52,214 bases of DNA from Acidobacteriota bacterium (GCA_029263395.1 JAJCXO010000226.1:1-52214), one strand, 5' to 3'. Positions 17,401 to 26,054 are shown, numbered from the stretch's first letter. The notes: generated by a model from the letters alone, not told the origin. Numbers and translations are program-made.

Positions 17401-17822
17401 GGCGTGTCGACCCCGGCGCCGAGAAGGGGCAAACCAGTCAGCGCGTCGACCGTCACCTGATCGTGCCGTACGTGGGCTGCAAACAGTCCGCGGTTCTGCA
17501 AGTAATTGTTCTGGGTGTGGGCAAACTCTTTCGCCGCCGAGACGAAGAGGATTTTGCCATCCGGGCTCATCGCTGCCCCACTGTAGACCGGTGGCATGTT
17601 CCGTGCCGGATTCGAGACCACCGGCACACCGGAGCCGTTGAGATCGCCGAGAGCGGCACTCGGCGCTGCGTAGCGGGTCACCGGCGGTGCCGGCGGATAG
17701 AGTGAAAGCTGGTGTGTAGGGACCTGGCCGGTAGTGGGGGCAGGGCTCGCGATGACCAGGGTCATGAACCCTATCGCTGCTAGCCCGAAAACCTTCGATC
17801 TTCGATCTCGGTGCGTCTGCAT
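14424..17822 (-). CDS. Exported fusion: large N-terminal domain, LamG domain, di-heme cytochrome c peroxidase/MauG domain
   Basis: A 1132-residue secreted protein. A signal peptide ends near residue 33 (PAPTTGQVP). Residues 40 to about 650 form an uncharacterised region with several paired cysteines. A LamG/concanavalin-like jelly roll follows (about 670-810, with WHHVAFTRDSTHLRLYFDG). The last 265 residues are a CCP/MauG domain with two heme c sites, CASCH (869-873) and CAACH (1024-1028), and TPTLRNV and YFHNG motifs. AAGGAGGT stands six bases from the ATG. The heme domain should reduce peroxide or oxidise a protein or organic substrate in the periplasm or outside, while the LamG part may bind polysaccharide. 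The substrate is unknown. Confidence 0.88.
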   Translation of the reverse strand: MQTHRDRRSKVFGLAAIGFMTLVIASPAPTTGQVPTHQLSLYPPAPPVTRYAAPSAALGDLNGSGVPVVSNPARNMPPVYSGAAMSPDGKILFVSAAKEFAHTQNNYLQNRGLFAAHVRHDQVTVDALTGLPLLGAGVDTPIRIIDPSTCPSIECPRHQETNFLTVIDDPELPSTLTNPYLADCTSGAPDLAGSCQGYDFQLLINGKLQSDARAAFKWEVPLANIRTGKPAPPAPTLSDVTIASGLPLDFRRNTQTFLQRRLRLTVDPLAATQRIVRYEWVDGGVASSVSFASATGNHFPLTGLEPTLSGDGRLLVWQGNPAQVAPDDLGEPGGRCFTYWHPVHGIVSRSPCGTGTLRGPPQGHGPCATPSCNQPGDNSAFDQFFCLMPGSPPGCSNTMPFFTQNVLVYAYRDDPTDPHGWSIPDHLTALHANTIGMTLAPYNGRTFHEIYPIARQPLLDGSGTPLVKINGNYCWLTLDATDVIWNAQAHIRTGIIGASTGFYLQHVDGPVNPTDFLSGSHNTDDRETFVGWGPTPGMWGPIDVGKRPIPYLQGSDRKLALYGHEVNNYVEIPLFAERPDRLLRLGMNKALRELPGPDEVPGGFNVDSGKTDDFSGRGQTGTLVGGAFFPNSHDGFNGPKSGESISIVGAGGIDVANGPALSPVGGFDRGLSVGLFVRVDANGGGSRYLVRKNGSFELTLESDGRVRATVITTTGLNLFTTSLHTLVAGPDWHHVAFTRDSTHLRLYFDGVLESTAVRFGVVGSSVSTLEIGTQITTTPADISVDDLEIWGTTWTANEVAAFAYVTPAPSLFRDNPTLPGLPAGLDSTNQAFLKIPNGSQFDLTTERVGLGRDLFNDPGLSHSSLNMACASCHQSSAFFAESSNAGFSTGSAGTLLSRQTPPVFNRAFGDTQLWDARAQSLEAQASLPILSPDEMNNTQSAVEAYIQANYATAAQTGTPNNFQTAYGTSVPDLSDLELALAAFQRAIVAGDSVIDKYEDGIPLTGPDASAILRGRKLFFTKARCAACHHGPNLADNTLHRSVVTSTDTGAGALTLRQEHQGAFKTPTLRNVQHTVDYFHNGAESTLSGVIDLYETGGVSGDPEIRPLGLSTAERADLVKFLEALDSGIIQLF

Positions 17823-18217
17823 GGGTGACCTCCTTGTCCGCCGCCGTAGGCGTCGTCGGTCACGGTTTCGGGATCTTGTACCCCGACCTCAACCTCAGCG
17901 CAGACGACACAGAACAGCAGATAACAAGGACGATCGTCGGCGCTCAGAGCGCCTCACCGGCAGGTTTGCTTGCCCTGCATTGTTCACCTTGGCAGCCTTG
18001 GCGTCAAGTCAAATGGTCCAGCGGCCACGTTGTTGGGAGGGCCGGGCTCAATTCGATTGAGGACTGTATTTAAGGAAAGAGGTGTTTATGGAAAGACGGT
18101 GTTTGAGGGAATCTGCCTTGCGTTTGCGCCTACGCAGCTGAGATGTTGATACCTGTTGGGACGACATCTCTTTATCGACGATCGACAAGGAAAACAGAGG
18201 AGGTCACTATCCACAGC
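17823..18217. other. Divergent promoter region, no gene seen
   Basis: This 395-bp gap lies between the divergent peroxidase-fusion and TPR/BNR genes. It must hold both promoters. The AT-richer stretch at 18050-18110 is a candidate. No repeat array or RNA gene was recognised. Confidence 0.5.
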
Positions 18218-20269
18218 ATGAACTCAGCACCTCTCATCAACCGATTGCAGCCTCCAATTGCCGTGGTGGTCTTTCTCCTCATTGGAGCCTGTGGCTGTCA
18301 CCAACCGATCCCAACCAACCCAGGTTTGGCTTTGACGGACTCGTCTTCGACGAACCTGCCGACCGAGGATGCGCCGTCACGGGACCTAGCTCCACCGGTG
18401 CGTAACCCTCGCCAGGCGGCAATGGCTCGAGCGACGGCTGGCCTGATTTTCACCGAAAACCTGGTGACGGTGAATCGGGCTCAGATCACCCCATTCGACG
18501 ATGCAGCTGCGGCCAGGGACGCTGTGGACCATGGTTACAGCCTGCTCGAGCGGGGATATCGGATCGAGGCGATTGCAGCGTTCACTCAGGCGGTGATTGC
18601 GGCGCCGGGAACGTCAGCAGCGTACGTTGGCCTGGCGCGCGCGCTGGCTATCAAAGGACGCTCTCTCGATGCGAGGGCAGCGGTGAGGACCGCGTTGACA
18701 CTCGAACCGAACGATCACGAGGCTCGGTTTTTTCTGGGGTTGCTCGACGAGCGGCTCGGTGATCGAACCGCGGCCATGGAGACCTATGAGCAAGTGCTGG
18801 AACAAGCGCCACTACATGGCCCAGCACATGTGCGCCTGGCGGTGCTCGAACACCTCGTCGGCAGCTCTCGCGCTGCCCGCCAGCACCTCGCAGCGGCGCA
18901 GGCTGCAGGGGCACCGGTGCCGGCTCGGTTGGCAGGCCTGCTCGCAGGCGCCGAACTGGGTAGTGTCGAGCTGCCAGCCGTCGATATCCAGCCTGCCGGC
19001 CGGGGCACTGTCCCCACGGTGGGCCCACAAGTCCGTATCGACGCCGGTGGTGGCGTTGCGCAGGCCAACGAGATCAGTGCTGCGGCATCGGTTGCAGCTC
19101 CGGGTGAGGTGGTCACGGCTTGGAACGACTTTCGTACCGAGGTTGGCCTCGGTGTCGGCGTTACGGTCGACGGCGGCACGACGTGGACCGATTTGATTGT
19201 TCGACCGCCGGTCGCCAATCAAAGCGTGCTGGAGGGAGATCCGATGACGGCAGCTGACCCTCGCACCGGCATACTGTGGGTGGGTGGCTTGTCCTTCCTC
19301 GAAAACGGCGGCATTTTTGTGGCGCGCAAGCAGCCTGGGACTGCCACCTTCGAACCCTCGGTCATGGTCTATGACGGCGGTGGTGTCGACAAACCTTGGA
19401 TGGCAGCGGGTCGGCCACCCGCGACACCCAACGCAACGCACCTGTACGTGACTTACAACTTTGGCCTGCAAACCTCGACCGATCTTGGCGACAGTTGGGG
19501 GCCCTTGGTAGTGCTCGAACCAGGCATCGGTTACCTGCCACGCGTCGGGCCACTCGGTGAGCTTTATGTGGCCAACACGGACTACCAAGCCGTCCGCTTG
19601 CAAACTAGCCTCGACGGCGGGATGACGATCGGCCCGCCGATCGTCGCCGCTACCCGCATGGAACCCTACGATCCGTTCGAGACCGTCCAGATCCCGGGCA
19701 CCTTCAGAGCGCCGTCATTCAACTATTTGGCCGTCGACCCAACGTCCGGACGTCTGACCTTTGTGTGGTTCGACACCACGGCCGTCAGCGGGAACGAGAC
19801 GGACGTTGATCTCTACTTCTCCCACTCCGACGATGGCGTCACCTGGACCTTGCCTGCCGTGTTGGCTTTGCCTGGCGATCAATTCCTGCCTTGGCTCGAA
19901 ATCGATGCCGTCGGTAGGATGCATCTGGTATTCCTCGACACCCGCAACACTGCTCAGTCCGACAGTGACACTGTCGCTTGGCTCGACGCCTACTATGCGT
20001 ATAGTGAAAACGGTGGCGCTAGCTGGAGTGAAATCCGGCTCACCTCGGTGCCGTGGAGCAGTGCACTGGCCGGCCCCTTCGACCAAGGCTTCGGCGAGCA
20101 ATTCATCGGCGACTACTTGGCACTGGCGGTAGCTGGTAACCAGGTCTTACCGGTGTATCTCTCGACCGAAAATGGCGACGCTGATCTATTTACCCGCGTC
20201 ATCACCTTTTCGTCACCGGTGATTTTCGCGGACAACTTCGAGTCTGGTGACACGTCAGCCTGGGATTGA
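18218..20269 (+). CDS. TPR lipoprotein with sialidase-like BNR propeller and FESGDTSAW tail
   Basis: A 683-residue protein when started at the ATG at 18218, which has GAGGAGGT 13 bases upstream. The lipobox LIGAC-GC puts a lipidated cysteine near residue 25. Residues about 80-230 contain three to four TPR helices (for example AYVGLARALAIKGRSLDARAAVRTAL). The rest is a BNR/sialidase-type beta-propeller with Asp-box-like turns (TVDGGTTWT, SDDGVTWT, SENGGASWS). The extreme C-terminus is DNFESGDTSAWD. It is surface or periplasmic. The propeller likely binds or cleaves a glycan, but no catalytic sialidase residues could be assigned. Confidence 0.82.
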   Translation: MNSAPLINRLQPPIAVVVFLLIGACGCHQPIPTNPGLALTDSSSTNLPTEDAPSRDLAPPVRNPRQAAMARATAGLIFTENLVTVNRAQITPFDDAAAARDAVDHGYSLLERGYRIEAIAAFTQAVIAAPGTSAAYVGLARALAIKGRSLDARAAVRTALTLEPNDHEARFFLGLLDERLGDRTAAMETYEQVLEQAPLHGPAHVRLAVLEHLVGSSRAARQHLAAAQAAGAPVPARLAGLLAGAELGSVELPAVDIQPAGRGTVPTVGPQVRIDAGGGVAQANEISAAASVAAPGEVVTAWNDFRTEVGLGVGVTVDGGTTWTDLIVRPPVANQSVLEGDPMTAADPRTGILWVGGLSFLENGGIFVARKQPGTATFEPSVMVYDGGGVDKPWMAAGRPPATPNATHLYVTYNFGLQTSTDLGDSWGPLVVLEPGIGYLPRVGPLGELYVANTDYQAVRLQTSLDGGMTIGPPIVAATRMEPYDPFETVQIPGTFRAPSFNYLAVDPTSGRLTFVWFDTTAVSGNETDVDLYFSHSDDGVTWTLPAVLALPGDQFLPWLEIDAVGRMHLVFLDTRNTAQSDSDTVAWLDAYYAYSENGGASWSEIRLTSVPWSSALAGPFDQGFGEQFIGDYLALAVAGNQVLPVYLSTENGDADLFTRVITFSSPVIFADNFESGDTSAWD

Positions 20270-20285
20270 CTGGGCTGGGTGGTAC

Positions 20286-20582
20286 TCAGATCTGGACTAG
20301 CTCGGCTTGGTAGATCTTGAGTTCGGGGGGAGCGGTAAGACATTCGGTGATCGATGCAACGAAGTCGCGGCTGGCGGGCAAATCAAAGTGTGCCTTCAGT
20401 GCATCGCGGTCAGACCAGCGTTCAACAAAAACGAGACGTAGAGGATTCTCGGTGTCACGGTGCACGCCGTGCTCCAGGCAGCCTGGCTCAGCACGGGAGC
20501 GGTGGACATGGGCGAGGCTGAGAGCTAGTAGATCATCAAGGCGATCCGGTTTGGCGAGAATGCAGCCGGTGACTAGAAGCAT
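20286..20582 (-). CDS. ABM-family (YgiN-like) antibiotic biosynthesis monooxygenase domain protein
   Basis: A 98-residue ferredoxin-like fold protein. The pattern SRAEPGCLEHGVHRD ... LVFVERWSDRDALKAHF matches the ABM/YgiN family of small cofactor-free or quinol-linked monooxygenases. The length is typical for the family. AAAGGAG lies five bases before the ATG. It is convergent with the preceding TPR/BNR gene and stands alone. The real substrate is unknown; family members range from quinol oxidation to heme degradation. Confidence 0.85.
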   Translation of the reverse strand: MLLVTGCILAKPDRLDDLLALSLAHVHRSRAEPGCLEHGVHRDTENPLRLVFVERWSDRDALKAHFDLPASRDFVASITECLTAPPELKIYQAELVQI

Positions 20583-20727
20583 AGAGCTCCTTTCTGATGG
20601 ATAAATGGTGACCAGTTTTTAAGAGGCCAGCTGGCGAGCGTCGGTGACTCACGACCGTTTACGGTGTGTGGGTGGATCATGCGAACAACGCTGCGAAGAA
20701 GGCTACCGCGGCGCTCACTAGACCCAA

Positions 20728-20769
20728 GGTGTCGCATGCCAGCATAATGGTGTCGCATGCCAGCATAAT
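20728..20769. repeat. 21-bp direct repeat, two units
   Basis: GGTGTCGCATGCCAGCATAAT occurs twice head to tail (20728-20748, 20749-20769), totalling 42 bp. It lies in the 238-bp divergent gap between the ABM gene and the next plus-strand gene. Confidence 0.9.
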
Positions 20770-20820
20770 GTCTGTGAGATAACTCAGCTTCTCCAGAGAA
20801 ACCTGTCGACCGTCAAGGTC

Positions 20821-21483
20821 TTGAATACAATCTCGATGCAGATCATATCGCCCGATTCCGAAGCCCGCTCGCTCTTCGACCAATTCCTTGCTGAAGTGGA
20901 TCTCGGCTGCTCAACCAGTCGGCCGGCTCGCGACGTTACCTCGCTGAGCAAAGTTTTGGCCTCCGATCGCGCTGTCCAGATGGGTTTCCTCAGCCTTGCC
21001 CTCGAGTGGAAACCCGGTCTTGACCAAGGACCGACGTGGCGTCAGATCGCAAACCAGGACACCCATCGTCTCGAGCTACTCGGCGAGGTGATCGGCGAGA
21101 TGTTGCGCACCGTCGACGATGTACCTCTGGCTCTGCTCATCCGCCATCTGGCTGAAGTTGAGCCCGTCCTCGACCCGGTTGTGGAAGGGGCGAAGCAGGC
21201 GAAGATGGCGGCACAGTTTGGGCTGCCACAGATCGAGGTTCCTGGGGTCGACCCGGATCGGAAGGCTGCGATCGATCGAGCGAATCGGGTGGATGCCGCG
21301 ATCGACCAACAGGCTTTGTTCGTCGACAGCGTGCTCGCGGCGGTCGCGGCCTCAGCAAATCGCTCCGACCCGGAGTTGCGTTCCGCCCTGGTAGCGCTGC
21401 GTGAACGCTTCGCAGCCTTGGAGGTTCTCGGGGAGCCTGACCACGACGTCTGGATAGCTTCGCTCGATACTCTATTGGCGTGA
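20821..21483 (+). CDS. Hypothetical soluble alpha-helical protein
   Basis: Up to 220 residues from a TTG at 20821 (AAGG five bases upstream), or 215 from an ATG at 20836. It is rich in Leu, Ala, Glu and Arg, predicted almost entirely helical, with no signal peptide or membrane span. I recognise no family or catalytic motif. Good codon-position composition and a preserved frame over 660 bp support it as a real gene. It is followed directly by dispersed-element copy B. Confidence 0.65.
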   Translation: MNTISMQIISPDSEARSLFDQFLAEVDLGCSTSRPARDVTSLSKVLASDRAVQMGFLSLALEWKPGLDQGPTWRQIANQDTHRLELLGEVIGEMLRTVDDVPLALLIRHLAEVEPVLDPVVEGAKQAKMAAQFGLPQIEVPGVDPDRKAAIDRANRVDAAIDQQALFVDSVLAAVAASANRSDPELRSALVALRERFAALEVLGEPDHDVWIASLDTLLA

Positions 21484-21530
21484 TGTCATTCTATTGGCCT
21501 AATGTTGGTTCTCTGCACATTCCTCGCCTC

Positions 21531-21719
21531 CCTGAGAGCCCTCTGTGGAGCGAGCACACAGCGAGTATGTATGAGCAAGAAAACAGCTCTTAGCTCTCCA
21601 AACTATTGTAACCAAGAGGGTTGGCGGAAATTAAGGTGCCGAGGCGAGTTACGCAGCTGCGCGCGCAGTCCACAGGGGGCGACCGGGCAGCCGGTGTTTC
21701 TAGACGGGATCTAACTAGG
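21531..21719. repeat. Dispersed structured element, copy B
   Basis: Nearly identical to 4281-4470 in the same orientation. Paired ends are CTCTGTGGA (21541-21549) and TCCACAGGG (21669-21677), with one T-G wobble relative to copy A. The internal blocks GCGAGTATGTATGAGCAAG, CTCTCCAAACTATTGTAACC and GCCGAGGCGAGTTACGCAGC are conserved. It lies between a hypothetical gene and the stop of the SPFH gene, eight bases from the latter. Confidence 0.88.
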
Positions 21720-21726
21720 TGTCGTG

Positions 21727-22977
21727 CTACCGGCTACCACTCGCCGTAATACTGAGATCGAGGCCCAGTTGCTTGGCAACCAACAGCTGCATGGCTTGAG
21801 AAAAGTCGACGGTACCAGCATCGGTGTTGCCGTTGCTGTCGCCACCCATGATCAGCTGAGGTACGGGACGACTGGAGTATGCCTCGGCCCATGAGCGGTT
21901 GATCTGGACCAACGCGGCGAGTTTTTTGTCGAGCGCGCCGTCCGCTCGCATCTCGAGCTCTCGACGTTTGGCCTCACCTTCACCACGAGCGATGTTGGCT
22001 TTTTTCTCGAGCTCGGCGGCCTCTGCGTCCAGGCGAGCGCTTTCACGCTTCGCCTCGGCAGCCACAATGATCTTGGTCTTTTCAACCTCAGCGGCGGCCC
22101 GTGTTTCGGCAACCTGTGCAATCGCTTCGGCCCCGGCTTTCGCCGCACGTGCTTCGGCTTCTTTTGCCGTCGCCTGCTGGGTAATGATGTTCATGCGTGC
22201 CGAGCGTTGAGTCTCGATTTGGTTGAGCACCGCGTCGGGATATTGGATCCCGTCAATCACGAAGTTCGTGATGCCGATACCAAACTCTTTGAAGGCAGAC
22301 GGATCACGCTCATAGCCGCCGACACACGTTAGCCCCTCATTGACGCAGGCGCGCTTGATCAGTGTAAATACCTCTTTGCTCTCTCCGGTGATCGGGTCGG
22401 GACGCATCTCGCTGCGTTTGTCGACCTTGATGACTCCATAGTGGAGCTGGTCTTCGGCCAAGGCGCCAAACTCGCCCCGGCGCTCGGCATAAGATTCACC
22501 GGCTGACATGTGGGGGCCGGTCGAGAACAGGGCCTTGCGCACTGCCGGTAAAACAAGTTTTTGCATCACACCGGCTCGGCTGTGAAACTTGCGGTGGATG
22601 CTGATCAACGTTTGACAGTCGCTGGGCAAGATGACCCTGAGCGATCCGGACACCTGTGCCTTGGCCCCGTCATTGAAGCGAGCTGGTAGGGATTGGTTAC
22701 GGCTTTCTCCGGTCTCGTCATCGGCAGTAAAGTAGAAGGTTTCCGCTTCGGCGTAGGTATGGATGTCGCCGAAGAATTGGCCATACATTCCAGGTTCCAA
22801 GCGACAGGTCAAGTTGCCGCTGATGGCAGCCTGCTTGATTTGCATATAACCTGCGATGTTGTTTTCGAAGATTTGACCCGCAAATGTAAACCCGAGCAGT
22901 GCGAGTATCAGAACGACAACAAGTTTGATGATTCCACCTAGACTGAGGCGTTTTCGGTCCGAATCGAATTGACTCAA
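21727..22977 (-). CDS. SPFH/band-7 domain membrane protein
   Basis: A 416-residue protein with an N-terminal membrane anchor (about 14-36), a band-7/SPFH domain (about 40-265), and a long Ala/Glu/Lys coiled coil (about 265-355) like flotillin/HflK relatives. The C-terminus is a short low-complexity tail (MGGDSNGNTDAG). Such proteins form large membrane rings or lipid-domain scaffolds. It begins three bases after the stop of a small coiled-coil membrane protein, so the two are an operon and probably interact. The plus side of its stop adjoins dispersed element copy B. Confidence 0.88.
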   Translation of the reverse strand: MSQFDSDRKRLSLGGIIKLVVVLILALLGFTFAGQIFENNIAGYMQIKQAAISGNLTCRLEPGMYGQFFGDIHTYAEAETFYFTADDETGESRNQSLPARFNDGAKAQVSGSLRVILPSDCQTLISIHRKFHSRAGVMQKLVLPAVRKALFSTGPHMSAGESYAERRGEFGALAEDQLHYGVIKVDKRSEMRPDPITGESKEVFTLIKRACVNEGLTCVGGYERDPSAFKEFGIGITNFVIDGIQYPDAVLNQIETQRSARMNIITQQATAKEAEARAAKAGAEAIAQVAETRAAAEVEKTKIIVAAEAKRESARLDAEAAELEKKANIARGEGEAKRRELEMRADGALDKKLAALVQINRSWAEAYSSRPVPQLIMGGDSNGNTDAGTVDFSQAMQLLVAKQLGLDLSITASGSR

Positions 22978-22980
22978 TTT

Positions 22981-23439
22981 TTACTCCTCTTCGACTGTCT
23001 TATGTTCTTGGCTTTTGTTGTTCCTATTTGCTGTTGGAACGTTTCCTGCTTCCCGGTACGCTTTGTCAAGGTCACCCAGGCCATGTCGATCCAAGAACTG
23101 TTGCCCTTTCTTGTCGTCCACGGCACGGAGGCGAGCACGAGCTTGGGCGAGCTTCTCCTCGGCCACAGCAACCTCTTCGGTCACCTCGGCAGCAGTTTTG
23201 ACAAGCTCTGTCCGCCGCAGCACCTCAGCAGTAGTACTGCGTCTCTTGTCGATCAATTGGCGTATCGCGCCTGCGCCATCTCGGTCTTTTCGTAGGCGGC
23301 GAGCTTCCGCGGCTCTGGGATCGAGAACGTCTAAAATGTCCAATAGAGTTGCCATCAGGCCCTGCCTGAAAACGAGACGGCAGCCGAGTTCGGCAAATAG
23401 CGCTGCAATGGCCGCTACGATCACTAGCTTCAGTACCAT
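22981..23439 (-). CDS. Membrane-anchored coiled-coil partner of the SPFH protein
   Basis: A 152-residue protein with one N-terminal membrane span (about 3-20, LKLVIVAAIAALFAELGC) and a charged heptad-rich region (about 60-130, TAAEVTEEVAVAEEKLAQARARL). It is encoded directly before the SPFH gene with a 3-bp gap. I do not recognise a named family. The pairing suggests an NfeD-like role as an accessory to the band-7 scaffold, but no NfeD OB-fold is visible. Confidence 0.75.
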   Translation of the reverse strand: MVLKLVIVAAIAALFAELGCRLVFRQGLMATLLDILDVLDPRAAEARRLRKDRDGAGAIRQLIDKRRSTTAEVLRRTELVKTAAEVTEEVAVAEEKLAQARARLRAVDDKKGQQFLDRHGLGDLDKAYREAGNVPTANRNNKSQEHKTVEEE

Positions 23440-23619
23440 GGTGTAGTCCGCCTTGTGATGGTTTCACTCATTGTTGTCGATACGCACCGTTACCGGTCTG
23501 CATTCGACGGGTTAAGAACCATTCCGCACGCTCAAACCCAAAGTTGGTACGTTGGCTCGACACACAGCGTACGTTCGGTAATAAACGCGTAACCCGGACC
23601 GGTGGCTGATCATTGTCTT

Positions 23620-23675
23620 GGTGATCAGGCAGAGTCTGGTGATCAGGCAGAGTCTTGGTGATCAGGCAGAGTCTT
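23620..23675. repeat. 18/19-bp tandem repeat
   Basis: GGTGATCAGGCAGAGTCT(T) begins at 23620, 23638 and 23657. TGATCA is an internal palindrome in each unit. It lies in the 23440-23852 gap between the SPFH operon and the TonB receptor stop; no gene is seen in that gap. Confidence 0.9.
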
Positions 23676-23701
23676 GCCAGGCCCGTGTTATGAAATACGC
23701 T

Positions 23702-23751
23702 GGCATCAGCCGGCATCAGCCGGCATCAGCAGGCATCAGCAGGCATCAGCC
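23702..23751. repeat. 10-bp tandem repeat, five units
   Basis: Five copies of GGCATCAGCC/GGCATCAGCA run from 23702 to 23751, next to the 18/19-bp array. Ten bp is one helical turn, so such a run may bend DNA. Confidence 0.9.
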
Positions 23752-23852
23752 GGCGCAGCCGAGAGCACGGGAATTACCCCGTGCTGGCTGCGCTTGGCGG
23801 TCCGGATGTTGCTTGGCGATGAAGGGCCAACTCTGAGTCTTGGTATCGGTCC

Positions 23853-26054
23853 TCAATGTCGCCAGCGGACGTTGAGGCGAGCGGAGCGACTTGCCATCGG
23901 ATGGAAGTGCACATCTTCGACTCCTGCCGCCGGTTCGCCGGCCAGCCGGGAGGCGTAGAAGTACTCGATATCCGAATCTTCCGAATCGAGCAGATTGAAG
24001 AGGTCGAGAGCGAGCTCGAGACCATTGCCGAAGCGGTAGCCGAGTTGGGTGTTGACCACTGACGATGAGTTCCAATCGACGGAGCCGTCTTCGATCAAAG
24101 GCACGTCGCCGAAGTATCGCCAGCGCAGAGCACCGAAGAATGGCCCGAGTTCCTCGAACGAAACACCAGCGGCGATGGTGGTGCCGATGGCGCCGGGGAT
24201 GTGGTCGCCTTCGGGAGCATTATCGGTGAAGGTGGCGTCGGTCCAAGTGACGTCGAAGTCCAAGGCGAGGTTGCGGTTGAGACGATAGAAGTTGGTCCAC
24301 TCCACGCCTACCCGTCGGCTTGGGCGGCTGGCCTCGGTGGCACCTCCGTCGCCAACAAAAACCAGCTCCGAGTCGAGCTCGAGAGCGAAAACCGTGAAAG
24401 TCGTGCGCAGACCCGGGAGTAGGGTAGTTCTCAGACCGAAGTCGGCCCCCTGGGCTTCCACCAGCGGATCGACCGGCACGACGGTGCTGCCGGACACCGG
24501 ATCGACGGCAATCACCGCGCCGCGGGCGTCGTTGGAGTGATAACCCCAACCGAGATTCAGGTAAAGCTCAGTCGACCGCCACGGTCCTAAAATCAGACTC
24601 AGCTTCGGGCTTAGCAGCTGGTCACTCTCGGAGCCCGAGTTGGCAGCGAGATCACTGTCGACTTCGGCTGCGAAGGTGTCACCTCTCAGCCCAAATCGAG
24701 TTTTGACCTTGTCGTTCCAGCGGACCGAGGCATCCGCCCAGGCGCCAACTCGCAACTGCCGGATCGTGTCTTGACGAACCGTCGCGGTCCGGGTCAGCTC
24801 CCGGGTGCGAAAGAGACCGTTATCGATGTCGTCGTAACGCCCATCGATGCCGGCACTCACCTCCACCGGACGGCCGCCCCAGGCCGTGATCCAGGTGCGC
24901 CGCAGATCGAGGCCACCGGCCCAACGTCGATCCGTCTGTTCGAATTGGTCGCCGTCTGCGGGATCATCCAAGAAGTAGGTGAAGTTCGACACCAGACCGA
25001 AGCGGTTGAACAGCAAATAGCCGGTGCCACGGGTCATCGATCGGTCTTTGCCACGATGCCACTCGGCCGAGGCGCTGAACCGATCGGTATCGCCTCTGGG
25101 CCCGGGATCGAGAAGGTCGAAGCGGCCGATCTGGCCCGATTCCACCGCCCGGCGCGGCACTTGGTCGGTCGACAGCCAATCGGCTGAATAACCCATCACG
25201 GTGAAACCGTAACCACGTTGCGCGTCGCCGGAAGTGTACCGAGCCAGCCCTTTGAATCCTTCATAACGTTGCTTGCGGGTCCACGGACCGTTCTCTTGGA
25301 ATCCCTCGGCCGCTGCTACCAAGCGTCCTCGGCCGAGTTCTACCTGATCGGCCCACAGCACCCGTCCATAGTCGTAGGAGCCGCCAGTGAGGGTCAGCAG
25401 CCCCTCGGGCAACTCGTCGACCAGGGCCATCTCGACAGTTCCAGCGGCTGAGAAGTCTCCGGCGTCTGCGTAATAGGGTCCTTTGCGATACCGCACCCGA
25501 TCGACCATCTCCGGGATCAAGAAGGCGAGGTCGGCATACCCCTGGCCATGACCGTGGCTCGGCATGTTGACGGGTACTCCAGCGACCCAGATGCTGAAGT
25601 CGGTGCCGTGGTCGAGATTGAAGCCGCGGACGAAGTATTGATTGGCTTTGCCACCGCCGGAATGCTGCGTGGCCACTACGCCGGGAGTGGTTTCGAGCAA
25701 CTCCCCTGGTCGCAGGATCGGCCGTCGGGCCAAGTCCAAGCGACCGGTTGTACCTTCGCTGGAAGAGGTGGCGATCCCTACCAACTCGTCGGCACGGCCT
25801 TGGACTTCCACCTGATCGGTGAATCGAGGCCTGTCGTCCGACTCGGGCAGGGTGTCCGACTCAGGCAGAGTGTCTGACTCGGGGTCGTCGTTGTCTGTCT
25901 CGAGGGCCTGATCTTCGTCTTCGGAAGTCGCGGTGCCGGGGGGCTTTGCCGCCTCTCGAGCAGGGGGTGATGTAGGCGGAGCGGGTGCAGTGACGTCATC
26001 GTCTGACGCAGTGAGAGCCAGCGCCAGGAGTATCGCGGCAGGTGCAGGGAGCAT
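23853..26054 (-). CDS. TonB-dependent outer-membrane receptor
   Basis: A 733-residue receptor starting at the ATG at 26054, chosen because AGAGGAAGG lies seven bases upstream and a short signal peptide follows. After an acidic low-complexity stretch with a six-residue repeat (ESDTLP twice), the plug domain begins near residue 95 (LRPGELLETTPGVVATQHSG). The beta-barrel fills the rest and ends in an aromatic/hydrophobic C-terminus (ARLNVRWRH). The motif VEDVHFHP near the end recurs in receptors of this clade. The histidine-rich protein encoded upstream suggests a metal or metal chelate as ligand, but this is inference. Confidence 0.9.
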   Translation of the reverse strand: MLPAPAAILLALALTASDDDVTAPAPPTSPPAREAAKPPGTATSEDEDQALETDNDDPESDTLPESDTLPESDDRPRFTDQVEVQGRADELVGIATSSSEGTTGRLDLARRPILRPGELLETTPGVVATQHSGGGKANQYFVRGFNLDHGTDFSIWVAGVPVNMPSHGHGQGYADLAFLIPEMVDRVRYRKGPYYADAGDFSAAGTVEMALVDELPEGLLTLTGGSYDYGRVLWADQVELGRGRLVAAAEGFQENGPWTRKQRYEGFKGLARYTSGDAQRGYGFTVMGYSADWLSTDQVPRRAVESGQIGRFDLLDPGPRGDTDRFSASAEWHRGKDRSMTRGTGYLLFNRFGLVSNFTYFLDDPADGDQFEQTDRRWAGGLDLRRTWITAWGGRPVEVSAGIDGRYDDIDNGLFRTRELTRTATVRQDTIRQLRVGAWADASVRWNDKVKTRFGLRGDTFAAEVDSDLAANSGSESDQLLSPKLSLILGPWRSTELYLNLGWGYHSNDARGAVIAVDPVSGSTVVPVDPLVEAQGADFGLRTTLLPGLRTTFTVFALELDSELVFVGDGGATEASRPSRRVGVEWTNFYRLNRNLALDFDVTWTDATFTDNAPEGDHIPGAIGTTIAAGVSFEELGPFFGALRWRYFGDVPLIEDGSVDWNSSSVVNTQLGYRFGNGLELALDLFNLLDSEDSDIEYFYASRLAGEPAAGVEDVHFHPMASRSARLNVRWRH

